This document shows positions 34,769-41,837 of a stretch of DNA of 64,000 nt, in pieces (position 1 is the stretch's first letter; each line of letters begins with the position of its first letter). Location of the stretch: assembly GCA_963821705.1 (NCBI GenBank), contig CAWGEV010000007.1:1-64000 (forward strand), written 5' to 3'. The notes below the pieces were generated by a model. It was not told the DNA's origin and did not search any database. It worked only from the letters and a program-made list of their open reading frames with translations. This DNA comes from DASUPK01 sp963821705. Its GTDB lineage: Bacteria > Actinomycetota > Thermoleophilia > Solirubrobacterales > 70-9. A program made the translations under genes and the position numbers.

Positions 34769-36808
34769 CTATCCGAAGATCGTCTCGCGCGTACCGAGCG
34801 CCGTCAGCACCCGCTCGGCGACCCCCTCGCCGGTGAAGCCCACCTCCTCGCGCAGCAGGGCGGGCTTGCCGTGGGTCACGTAGCGATCCGGCAGGCCGAC
34901 CCGCAGGACGCGAGCACGCTCGGAGCCGTCGGCGAAGGCGTCCTCGACGAGTTCCAGGACGCCGGAGCCGAAACCGCCTGGCAGAACGTTCTCCTCGATC
35001 GTCACGAGCAGGTCGTGCTCGCCCGCCAGCTTCTCGATCAGGTCGCCGTCGAGGGGCTTGGCGAAGCGCCCGTCGGCCACGGTCGGCTCGAGGCCGTTGT
35101 TGCGCAGGATTTCCGCGGCGCGCAGCGCCACCTGGACCCCGTAGCCGTAGCCGAGCAGCGCGACGCGCTCGCCGGGCAACAGGAACTCGCCCTTGCCGAT
35201 CTCGATCTCCTTGGGAGCGTCGGGCATCGGAGCGCCCTCGGCAGCGCCGCGCGGATAGCGGAAGGCGATCGGGCCGTCGTCGTAGGCCAGTGCGGTTCGC
35301 AGCATGTGGACGAGCATCGCCTCGTCGCGAGGGGCCATCACGACGACGTTGGGAAGCTCACGGAAGTAGGAGACGTCGAAGGCGCCGTGGTGGGTCGGGC
35401 CGTCGTCACCGACCAGCCCGGCACGGTCCATGGCGAAGACGACGTTCAGCTTCTGCAGGCAGACGTCGTGGACGAGCTGGTCGAAGGCGCGCTGGAGGAA
35501 GGTCGAGTAGATCGCGCAGACCGGCTTGGCTCCCTGGAGCGCGAGGCCGGAGGCGAAGAGGACAGCGTCCTGCTCGGCGATGCCGACGTCGTAGTACTGC
35601 TCCGGGAGCTCGTCGCAGAGCTTGTTGAGACCGGTGCCGCCGGCCATGGCGGCGGTGATTCCGATGACCCGCTTGTCGCGCCTGGCCTCCTCGACGAGCG
35701 CATCGGCGAAGACGGCCGTGTACTGCGGCGGCGCCTTGGGCGGCGGCTTCTCGAGCTTCTCGATCTTCTCGGGCGAATCCGACTCGCTGACCGGAACGGG
35801 CTTTGATGCGGCGGTGGTGCTTGTGGCCGCCTTTGTGACGGGCTGGCGGTCGACGATCGAGCCCGGCTTGGCGGCGTGCCACTTCTCCATGCCCTCCAGG
35901 CCGCCCTCCTCGGCCGGCTCGAAGCCCTTGCCCTTGACGGTGTGGATATGGACGACCACCGGCCGGTTGGCCTCGAGCGCCTTGCTCAGGGCGCTGCGCA
36001 GGGCGGTCACGTCGTGTCCGTCGATCACGCCCATGTAGGCCAGGTCGAGCTCCTCGAAGAACAGCCCGGGCGCCCAGTAGGCCTTGACCGCTGCCTTCAC
36101 CTCGGGGCCGAGGCGCTCGATGCGGCGGCCGAGGCCGAGCGGAAGCTGGGTGAGGCGCTCCTCGGTGCTGGACCGGGCCTTGTAGAGGCCGGGATTGAGG
36201 CGGACCCTCTGGAAGTAGCGCGAGAGCGCACCCACGTTCGGCGAGATCGACATCCCGTTGTCGTTGAGCACGATCACCATCGGGGTCTGCAGGCCACCGG
36301 CGTGATGGAGGGCCTCGTAGGCGACGCCGCCGGTCAGGGCGCCGTCGCCGATCACGGCGACGACCTTCCCGTCCTCGCCGATCCCCTTCCGCATCGCCTC
36401 CTTGAGCCCGACGCCATAGCCGATCGAGGTGGAGGCGTGGCCCGCGCCCATGATGTCGTGCTCGGACTCGAAGACCGAGCAGAAGGGCGCGAGGCCCTCG
36501 TACTGCCTGATCGTGTCGAGCCGGTCACGCCGCCCGGTGAGCACCTTGTGGGGGTAGGCCTGATGGCCGACGTCCCAGAGGATCTTGTCGCGCGGAGAGT
36601 CGAGGAGGCTGTGCAGCGCAACGGCCAGCTCGCAGGTCCCGAGGTTGGCGCCGAAGTGGCCGCCGATCTCGCCGATCGTGTCGATGATCAGCTCGCGGAC
36701 CTCCTGGGCGACCTGCTGCAGCTGCTCGTCGGAGAGCCCGTTGAGGTCGTCCGGCGAATCGATCGACTCGAGCAGCGACTGCTTCTCGGGGTGGTTCTGG
36801 TCGGTCAT
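34769..36808 (-). CDS. dxs: 1-deoxy-D-xylulose-5-phosphate synthase
   Basis: 679 residues, TPP-dependent first enzyme of the MEP isoprenoid pathway, which condenses pyruvate and glyceraldehyde-3-phosphate. The N-terminal TPP domain has GGHFGANLGTCELAVALH, the GDGALTGGVAYEALHHAG motif and LNDNGMSISPNVG. The central domain contains GIAEQDAVLFASGLA. A Thr/Ser/Pro/Lys-rich linker near residues 320-360 is longer than usual. The ATG overlaps the ispA stop (TGATG), so the small protein, ispA and dxs form an operon. Confidence 0.97.
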   Translation of the reverse strand: MTDQNHPEKQSLLESIDSPDDLNGLSDEQLQQVAQEVRELIIDTIGEIGGHFGANLGTCELAVALHSLLDSPRDKILWDVGHQAYPHKVLTGRRDRLDTIRQYEGLAPFCSVFESEHDIMGAGHASTSIGYGVGLKEAMRKGIGEDGKVVAVIGDGALTGGVAYEALHHAGGLQTPMVIVLNDNGMSISPNVGALSRYFQRVRLNPGLYKARSSTEERLTQLPLGLGRRIERLGPEVKAAVKAYWAPGLFFEELDLAYMGVIDGHDVTALRSALSKALEANRPVVVHIHTVKGKGFEPAEEGGLEGMEKWHAAKPGSIVDRQPVTKAATSTTAASKPVPVSESDSPEKIEKLEKPPPKAPPQYTAVFADALVEEARRDKRVIGITAAMAGGTGLNKLCDELPEQYYDVGIAEQDAVLFASGLALQGAKPVCAIYSTFLQRAFDQLVHDVCLQKLNVVFAMDRAGLVGDDGPTHHGAFDVSYFRELPNVVVMAPRDEAMLVHMLRTALAYDDGPIAFRYPRGAAEGAPMPDAPKEIEIGKGEFLLPGERVALLGYGYGVQVALRAAEILRNNGLEPTVADGRFAKPLDGDLIEKLAGEHDLLVTIEENVLPGGFGSGVLELVEDAFADGSERARVLRVGLPDRYVTHGKPALLREEVGFTGEGVAERVLTALGTRETIFG

Positions 36809-37704
36809 CAGGTGTGTCGGGTGTGGATGAAGTCGGTTATGCGGGCGAGATCGTCCGTCTCGGCGTCCGTCTCGGCGAGCGCTTCCCGTGCCTTGCGGTG
36901 TGACTGAGAGGCTAGCTCGCGGGCCCGGTCGAGACCGTACGCGCTCACGTAGGTGAGCTTGCCGTGCCTCTCGTCGCTTCCGCTCGGCTTGCCCAGCTCC
37001 TCGTCCGACCCCGTCACGTCAAGTATGTCGTCGACGATCTGGAACAGGACGCCGAGCTCATCGGCGAAACGGCGGTACGGAATTGTCTCACTTTCGGGGA
37101 GTTCACCAAGAATCAGTACGACCACGATGCTCGAGGCGATCAGTCGCCCCGTCTTCAGGCGGTGCATCTCCCGGAGGCGATCCGGGTCCACCTTGCCGCC
37201 CTCCCCGGGCCCGCCCTCCTCGAACTCGGTCACGTCGACGTACTGTCCGCCCACCATCCCCGCGACGCCAGTCGCAGAAACGAGCTCCCGGAGCGCCGCC
37301 AGGACGGCGCGGGGATCCCCCTCCTGGCGGTCGGTGAACAGCCGCATCGCCTCCGCGAACAGCCCGTCGCCCGCCAGGATCGCGACGTTCTCCCCGAACT
37401 TGACGTGAGAGGTCGGCATCCCGCGCCGGAGCTCGTCGTCGTCCATAGCGGGAAGGTCGTCATGGATCAGCGAGTACGTGTGGATCAGCTCGATTGCGGC
37501 GGCGGCCGGCAGCACGCTCTCGGGATCGAGGCCGATCGACCGCGCGGTCGCGAGCGCCAGGACCGGCCTGATCCGCTTTCCCCCGGCGAGCAGCGAATAG
37601 CGCATGGCTTCCGCCAGCCCGGCCGTGGCAGGTGTCTCGGAGAAGCTCAGGCGCCTCAGGTGGGTGTCGACAAGCTCCCGAAGGTCCTCGGGGTACTCGC
37701 TCAT
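36808..37704 (-). CDS. ispA: Polyprenyl (farnesyl/geranylgeranyl) diphosphate synthase
   Basis: 298 residues. The first aspartate-rich motif is LIHDDLPAMDDDELRRG (DDxxxxD form of bacterial FPP synthases) and the second LFQIVDDILDVTG. GGKRIRPVLALA and HLKTGRLI-type segments complete the allylic substrate site. It extends DMAPP with IPP. Two residues before the first Asp motif are Leu and Ile (SLIHDDLP), small to medium, so the chain length is not certain. It lies between the XseB-like gene and dxs, a common actinobacterial arrangement. Confidence 0.93.
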   Translation of the reverse strand: MSEYPEDLRELVDTHLRRLSFSETPATAGLAEAMRYSLLAGGKRIRPVLALATARSIGLDPESVLPAAAAIELIHTYSLIHDDLPAMDDDELRRGMPTSHVKFGENVAILAGDGLFAEAMRLFTDRQEGDPRAVLAALRELVSATGVAGMVGGQYVDVTEFEEGGPGEGGKVDPDRLREMHRLKTGRLIASSIVVVLILGELPESETIPYRRFADELGVLFQIVDDILDVTGSDEELGKPSGSDERHGKLTYVSAYGLDRARELASQSHRKAREALAETDAETDDLARITDFIHTRHT

Positions 37705-37713
37705 CGGCTGGGC

Positions 37714-37923
37714 TCAGTCTCCGCCGGAGCCTGAGGGGCCGCGCAGCGCCCCCTCGACGGCGCGGCCCGCCTGAGAGGCGAGCTCCGATGCCTCGCGCAC
37801 CAGCGCCGCGGCCCGCTCGTCGTCGACATCACCCTCCAGCTCGACCGCCAGCTGCTCGAGGCGGGCGGTGATTCGCTCCAGCTCCTGCGCGCCGCCGCCG
37901 GTCGAGTCCGCTCCAAGTTCCAT
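37714..37923 (-). CDS. Small helical protein in the XseB position
   Basis: 69 residues, helical and acidic (LERITARLEQLAVELEGDVDDERAAALVREASELASQAGRAVE). Size, charge and position just before ispA and dxs fit exonuclease VII small subunit XseB, but the sequence lacks the usual FEEALAELEEIV start and no xseA is seen next to it. The ATG is 9 nt after TAGCAT. It could also be an unrelated small coiled-coil protein. Confidence 0.5.
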   Translation of the reverse strand: MELGADSTGGGAQELERITARLEQLAVELEGDVDDERAAALVREASELASQAGRAVEGALRGPSGSGGD

Positions 37924-37992
37924 TGCGGCGCGATGCTAGCTGCCCCTCTCCCGGCGAGAACCGCCGGTTCGGAGATCACACGCGGGAGGGAG

Positions 37993-38787
37993 TCAGGCGG
38001 TGATGCTGGAGCTGCCCAGGAGGCCGGGGACGTCGGCGATCGAGTCGACGGTCGCGGTCGGCTCGATGCCCGATTCGGAGACCAGGTTCTCCCGGTACTT
38101 GCCGGTCCGGACGAGGATGCCGGCCAGGCCCGCGTCGATCGCACCGCCGACGTCGGCCTCGACGTCGTCGCCGACCATCGCCGCGCGCCCCGGATCGAGG
38201 CCGAGCTCGGCGACGGCGAGCTCGAAGAACGCCGGGGACGGCTTGCCCATCACCTCCGCCTGGCGACCCGTCGCGTACTCGAGCGCAGCGACGAACGGGC
38301 CCGCGTCGAGCGAGAGCCCCTCGTCGGTCTCCCAGTAGCGGTTCCTCTGCAGCGCGATCAGCGCGGCGCCGTCCATCAGCTTCCGGAAGGCGCGGTTGAG
38401 CACATCGTAGTCCCAGCCCTCCCCCAGGTCGCCGACGATCACGGCGTCGACCGAATCGCCTCGCTCCTCGAGCTCCTCCAGGTCCTCGCGGAGCTCGTCG
38501 AGCACGACGAGCGAGACGGACTCGTATCCGGCCTCGGCACAGCGACCGACGGCGAGCGTCGCCGGCGTCAGCAGCTCCGAGGGATCGACCTCGATGCCGA
38601 GCCGCTCGAGGCGCTCCAGGATCGAGCGTCTCGGCCGCATGGTCGTGTTGGTGACGAGCCGGATCGGAAACCCGTCGGCGCGCACACGGTCGAGCGCATC
38701 CCCCGCGCCCGGCACGGCCTCGTCCTGCACGTAGATGACCCCGCTGAGGTCGAGGAGGAGCCCCTCCACTCCCTCGAGCCCGGCCAT
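37993..38787 (-). CDS. HAD-IIA phosphatase (LHPP/NagD-like)
   Basis: 264 residues. Motif I is LLLDLSGVIYVQDEAVPGA, in which the catalytic Asp is followed by DxSGV as in the LHPP-like subgroup (TIGR01458). Motif II is RLVTNTTMRP, the Lys lies in VMGKPSPAFF, and motif IV is AAMVGDDVEADVGGAIDAG. It hydrolyses a phosphate or phosphoramide ester; the substrate is unknown. The ATG overlaps the nusB stop (TGATG), making efp-nusB-HAD an operon. Confidence 0.85.
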   Translation of the reverse strand: MAGLEGVEGLLLDLSGVIYVQDEAVPGAGDALDRVRADGFPIRLVTNTTMRPRRSILERLERLGIEVDPSELLTPATLAVGRCAEAGYESVSLVVLDELREDLEELEERGDSVDAVIVGDLGEGWDYDVLNRAFRKLMDGAALIALQRNRYWETDEGLSLDAGPFVAALEYATGRQAEVMGKPSPAFFELAVAELGLDPGRAAMVGDDVEADVGGAIDAGLAGILVRTGKYRENLVSESGIEPTATVDSIADVPGLLGSSSITA

Positions 38788-39167
38788 CAGCCGGCGGCAC
38801 CTCGCTCCGCCAGCGCCGCGCCGAGGATCCCGTTGACGAAGCCGGGCGCGTCCGTGCCGCAGTACTCCTTGGCGAGTTCGACCGCCTCGTCGATCGCCAC
38901 CTCGACCGGCACGTCGTCCACGTTCTGCGCCTCGTAGAGCGCCGTGCGCATGATGTTGCGCTCGAGCGGCGCGATGCGCTCCAGCGCCCACCCCTTCGAG
39001 TGCTTGGCGATCAGCTCGTCGAGCTCGCCCATGTTGGCCTCGACCGCCTCGGCCAGCTCGCGGGTGAATGGCCTGGCCCCCTCGAGCATCTCCTCGAGCG
39101 GCCGTCCGGTGACATCGTGCTGATACAGCGCGAAGACGGCGTCGCGTCGCTGATCCGACCTCTTCAT
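38787..39167 (-). CDS. nusB: Transcription antitermination factor NusB
   Basis: 126 residues, all helical. RRDAVFALYQHDVTG opens the protein, and RIAPLERNIMRTALYEAQNVDDVPVEVAIDEAVELAKEYC is the family core that binds boxA RNA with NusE. It promotes rRNA antitermination. It lies 10 nt downstream of the efp stop, and efp-nusB is a widespread bacterial gene pair. Confidence 0.96.
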   Translation of the reverse strand: MKRSDQRRDAVFALYQHDVTGRPLEEMLEGARPFTRELAEAVEANMGELDELIAKHSKGWALERIAPLERNIMRTALYEAQNVDDVPVEVAIDEAVELAKEYCGTDAPGFVNGILGAALAERGAAG

Positions 39168-39177
39168 ATACCCGAGA

Positions 39178-39738
39178 CTACGCCCGGGAGACGTACTCGC
39201 CGCTCCGGGTGTCGACGCGAACGCGCTCGCCCTCCTCGATGAAGAGCGGCACCTGGACCGTCACGCCGGTCTCGAGAGTCGCGGGCTTGGTGCCGCCACC
39301 CGAGGCGGTGTCGCCCTTCAGCCCGGGGTCGGTCTGCCTGATCGCCAGGTCCACGGCGCTGGGCGCCTGGGCGCCGGCGGGACGCTCGTCGACGAAGAGC
39401 AGGTCGACGTCGGAGTTGGGCGGAACCCACTTCAGGGCGTCGCCGACGACCGACTTCGGGATCTCGACCTGGTCGTAGCTCTGGTTGTCCATGAACACCG
39501 CGGAGTCGCCCGAGTCGTAGAGGAACTGCATCTTCCGGGTTTCCGTGCGAACGGGCCGGAACTTCTCACCGGCCTTGAAGGTCTTGTCGATCACGGCTCC
39601 GTCGTCCATCCGCTTCAGCTTGGAGCGCACGAAGGCGCCGCCCTTGCCGGGCTTGACGTGCTGGAACTCGACGATCCGGAAGATCGTGCCGTCCACCTCG
39701 ATGTGGGTCCCGTTCTTGAACTGATTCGTACTTATCAA
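39178..39738 (-). CDS. efp: Translation elongation factor P
   Basis: 186 residues. From the TTG at 39738 the protein reads (M)ISTNQFKNGTHIEVDGTIFRIVEFQHVKPGKGGAFVRSKLK, the EF-P KOW domain with the loop Lys in PGKGGAF, followed by two OB domains ending GERVRVDTRSGEYVSRA. EF-P rescues ribosomes stalled at polyproline. The TTG start is chosen because it gives the family N-terminus and lies 10 nt after TAGCCT. In-frame codons run upstream to 39762 but overlap the promoter. Its 5' end is the template for the repeats at 41.4, 41.8 and probably 43.95 kb. Confidence 0.96.
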   Translation of the reverse strand: MISTNQFKNGTHIEVDGTIFRIVEFQHVKPGKGGAFVRSKLKRMDDGAVIDKTFKAGEKFRPVRTETRKMQFLYDSGDSAVFMDNQSYDQVEIPKSVVGDALKWVPPNSDVDLLFVDERPAGAQAPSAVDLAIRQTDPGLKGDTASGGGTKPATLETGVTVQVPLFIEEGERVRVDTRSGEYVSRA

Positions 39739-39748
39739 GGGCCGTGAG

Positions 39749-39754
39749 AGGCTA
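39749..39754 (-). promoter_or_regulatory. TAGCCT -10 box of efp
   Basis: Reverse-strand TAGCCT ends 10 nt before the efp TTG. Any -35 would lie in the last codons of the DUF2283 gene, which ends only 25 nt further upstream. The same TAGCCT-start arrangement recurs in the decayed efp copies. Confidence 0.5.
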
Positions 39755-39779
39755 GCGACCAAGGTGCAAGCCAGACCGG

Positions 39780-40058
39780 CTATCCCTGGGATAGCGCTGG
39801 CCGCAACTCGTCGGCAGGCACCGTGCTGGGTACCGGCAACGTCACCCTCAGCTCCCCGTCACGCTCGAGCAGGTGCCGTGGTCGCACCAGCGTCAGCCCC
39901 ACGACCCGCCCATCGGAGCTCAGGCGAACGGCGTGACCCTCCGGCGTCTCGTCAAAGTCGACGGCGGTATCCGGGTTCCCTACGTGCAGGTACAGCACAT
40001 CTGCCTCAGCGTCATATGAGATTCGGTCGAACTCGATGCCATCGATCGTGACGGTCAT
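39780..40058 (-). CDS. DUF2283 family protein, possible antitoxin
   Basis: 92 residues. The core IEFDRISYDAEADVLYLHVGNPDTAVDFDETPEGHAVRLSSDGRVVGLTLVRPRHLL fits DUF2283 (YDxEADVLYI, a valine-rich segment, VGxTI), a small family often encoded next to short toxin-like genes. The start ATG overlaps the upstream nuclease-like gene's stop (ATGA). A proline-rich tail extends beyond the domain. Placed next to efp at the island edge, it could be part of an addiction module. That role is inference. Confidence 0.7.
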   Translation of the reverse strand: MTVTIDGIEFDRISYDAEADVLYLHVGNPDTAVDFDETPEGHAVRLSSDGRVVGLTLVRPRHLLERDGELRVTLPVPSTVPADELRPALSQG

Positions 40059-40357
40059 GGCTTTCTCCGTCGAGGGAATGCAGTGATGATACGTCCAGCG
40101 TCACGGTCATCGAACACCACGACCACCTTCAACCACCTGCTGGGGCCTGCGCCCTCGGCGTAGCACCACTCCTCTCCCTCGGTTCGGCCCGCGACGAGGG
40201 CGTCTGGGCGCTCTATGGCGCGATTGAGGTCGTCGCGATAGTCCAGGAGCTCGGGATGGCCTTCGACGATATGCGCCCAGCGCTCCGGAGCGAGAAGGAC
40301 CGCTCGCCCCCGGGGTCCTTGATCGATTCCGCCTCGCCGCTCACAGTGCTTCCGAAT
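40055..40357 (-). CDS. Short toxin-like protein paired with DUF2283, no standard start codon
   Basis: The frame encodes about 95-100 residues ending in FPRRRKP. Core: LLAPERWAHIVEGHPELLDYRDDLNRAIERPD, then EGEEWCYAEGAGPSRWLKVVVVFDDRDAGRIITAF. The H-x-x-x-x-HPE segment followed by a Lys/Val strand and Asp-rich turn resembles small RNase-like toxins (BECR/barnase-like), but this is by eye. The 3' end overlaps the DUF2283 start (ATGA). From the preceding in-frame TAG (40358-40360) there is no ATG, GTG or TTG before the domain, so translation would need ATT or ATC, or the gene has lost its 5' end. Confidence 0.55.
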   Translation of the reverse strand: MRKHCERRGGIDQGPRGRAVLLAPERWAHIVEGHPELLDYRDDLNRAIERPDALVAGRTEGEEWCYAEGAGPSRWLKVVVVFDDRDAGRIITAFPRRRKP

Positions 40358-40443
40358 CTACCCGTGGTTTCGGCGGTGAAGATTCACCCGCTAAACGCGC
40401 GATCTCCGTTCTGCAACCGCCCGAGAGTGCCGGGCGACACCGA

Positions 40444-40449
40444 TACTTT
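40444..40449 (+). promoter_or_regulatory. TACTTT -10 box, leaderless SEC-C gene
   Basis: TACTTT ends 7 nt before the GTG at 40457, selecting that start over in-frame codons back to 40256. Confidence 0.45.
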
Positions 40450-40456
40450 GGGTCAC

Positions 40457-41380
40457 GTGAGCCAGACGCTGGAGCTGCTCAGCGCCTACGAGCAGGCATC
40501 GACATGCGCGGAGGCGGAGCGGGCCCTGAACGGCCTGAGCGAACAGGGAGTCCCTCACGGCGTGGGTCTCGGAGACCTCTACGACGAGCTGGCGATGCTC
40601 GCGGCCGAGGAAGCAGACTTCGAAGTAGCCGTGCGCGCCCAGCGAAGAGCCTGCGAGCTTGGCTGCGACTTCCCCAAGCAGGCTCGCGAGATGCTTGGCT
40701 GGTACCTGCTCAAAGCGGGCGACGCAGATGCCGGGGAGGAGCTGTTCGCCGAGCTCCGCGGGGAGCGCGGAGCGGATGACATCGAGCTGCTGATCATCAT
40801 CGGCAGCGCGCGGCTGGACTCGGGTGTTGGCGAGAAAGCGCTGGAAGCGTTCGATGAGGCGCTCGTCGCGGCACGCCATGGTGACGACCGTGAGCTGCTC
40901 GACCGGGTGCGCGCCGAGCGCCGCGAGTGCCGGCGGGAGCTCGGACTGCTGGCCGACAGCGACGACAAGCGCGCTCCCAACCCTGCGCTCGGCATCGGCT
41001 TGCCCCGGGAGACGGCGGAGCAGACGCAGTGGATTCTGGCCTGGTTCCCGCGGGTTCAGCACGACGCCGCGCTCGAGCGCTGGCCCGACCTCGGGGAGAA
41101 CCTTGGCGATCCGAACGCCTACTGCCAGTCGATGGAGGAGAAGCTGCGCGAGATCCAGCACGGCACCGGACGGGCTCCGTTGGTGGCGCCGATTGAGGTA
41201 GATCGCCTACTCGACTTCGCGCAGCGCGAAGGACTCGACCCCGGCGATGCCGTAGCACGAAGCCGCTTCGCCGCGGAAGCCGGTCGAACCGGGGCAGCGC
41301 TCACCTGGCCCCCGGGGCGAAACGATCCCTGCTGGTGCGGCTCCGGGAGAAAGTACAAGCGCTGCTGCGGCGCACAGTAA
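40457..41380 (+). CDS. TPR-like protein with C-terminal SEC-C zinc motif
   Basis: About 307 residues. The N-terminal two thirds are helical, TPR-like repeats (EQASTCAEAERALNGL, EEADFEVAVRAQRRACELG, KAGDADAGEELFAELRGE, ALEAFDEALVAARHGDD). The C-terminus is GRNDPCWCGSGRKYKRCCGAQ, the SEC-C zinc-binding motif (C-x-C-x8-CC) known from SecA and many accessory proteins. It is cytosolic; the partner is unknown. The longer frame from 40256 overlaps the toxin-like gene antisense and is not favoured. Confidence 0.8.
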   Translation: MSQTLELLSAYEQASTCAEAERALNGLSEQGVPHGVGLGDLYDELAMLAAEEADFEVAVRAQRRACELGCDFPKQAREMLGWYLLKAGDADAGEELFAELRGERGADDIELLIIIGSARLDSGVGEKALEAFDEALVAARHGDDRELLDRVRAERRECRRELGLLADSDDKRAPNPALGIGLPRETAEQTQWILAWFPRVQHDAALERWPDLGENLGDPNAYCQSMEEKLREIQHGTGRAPLVAPIEVDRLLDFAQREGLDPGDAVARSRFAAEAGRTGAALTWPPGRNDPCWCGSGRKYKRCCGAQ

Positions 41381-41410
41381 CTCTCAGTGCCGCGATGTGC
41401 CGGTTCGACG

Positions 41411-41482
41411 GCTACTGAATTGGTTCGTACCGATCACGAACTGAAGGCTAGACGGCCCGCTGCTCAGCTACCGCTTTCACGC
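41411..41482 (-). repeat. Decayed efp promoter and 5' end, copy 2
   Basis: On the reverse strand TAGCCT (41445-41450) is followed by 7 nt and GTG at 41437, then codons for IGTNQFSS, the EF-P N-terminus with few changes, before stopping after 17 codons. Upstream of the box, about 35 bp (GTGAAAGCGGT...GGGCCGTCTA) is shared with copy 4 at 43.95 kb. Confidence 0.75.
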
Positions 41483-41546
41483 GAAGGGGCTCATGACGGA
41501 GGGCGGGGCGCCGGCGCCTCCCTCATGGAAGGCACTGGTGCCTGCA

Positions 41547-41624
41547 GCGCGGTGAGATCTTGGGAGTTGGCGCTTTTTGCCCGCTATACGGTGCATAAAT
41601 CGCCAACCGCCGCGCTTTCAGCAC
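41547..41624 (+). repeat. Palindromic repeat, copy B
   Basis: The element runs from GCGCGGTGAGATCT to GCCGCGCTTTCAGCAC. Inner arms GTTGGCGCTTT and AAATCGCCAAC flank GCCCGCTATACGGTGC. Ends AGCGCGG and CCGCGCT are also inverted. It is in the same orientation as copy C and opposite to copy A. Confidence 0.8.
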
Positions 41625-41739
41625 CACCGCGTTGGACGACAACGGGTAGCCGAGCTGTTTCGCTGAACCGTGCCTCCTTCGCGCGAGAAGCAGAAGCTGC
41701 GGCTAACGCCTCTCTCGGTCGTGGAGAGCCGGAAGCTGC

Positions 41740-41800
41740 GATGTGCAAGTTGATCCGTTACTGAACTGGTTGGTGCTGATCACGGCCCGGAAGGCTAGCC
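41740..41800 (-). repeat. Decayed efp promoter and 5' end, copy 3
   Basis: Reverse-strand TAGCCT (41792-41797), 8 nt, then GTG at 41783 and codons for ISTNQFSNG, matching EF-P ISTNQFKNG at 8 of 9 positions. The frame then diverges and stops after 26 codons. This is the closest of the three copies to the live efp N-terminus. Confidence 0.8.
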
Positions 41801-41837
41801 GTCGCGCTCGCCGCGCACCCTCAGGAGCTGCGGCGGC

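Larger units (their letters stand above)
41381..41837. other. 457-bp gene-free repeat cluster
   Basis: This gap between the SEC-C gene and the P-type ATPase holds two decayed efp 5' ends (41411-41482 and 41740-41800) and palindromic repeat copy B (41547-41624). A frame from 41387 to 41764 is open but made of these repeats and lacks a gene-like composition. Confidence 0.6.

Noticed and set aside
41387..41764. 125-codon open frame between SEC-C gene and ATPase
   Set aside because: It reads through efp-like repeat 2 and palindromic repeat B; the same ALFARYTVHK-type peptide appears at other repeat copies, so it comes from repeats, not a gene.
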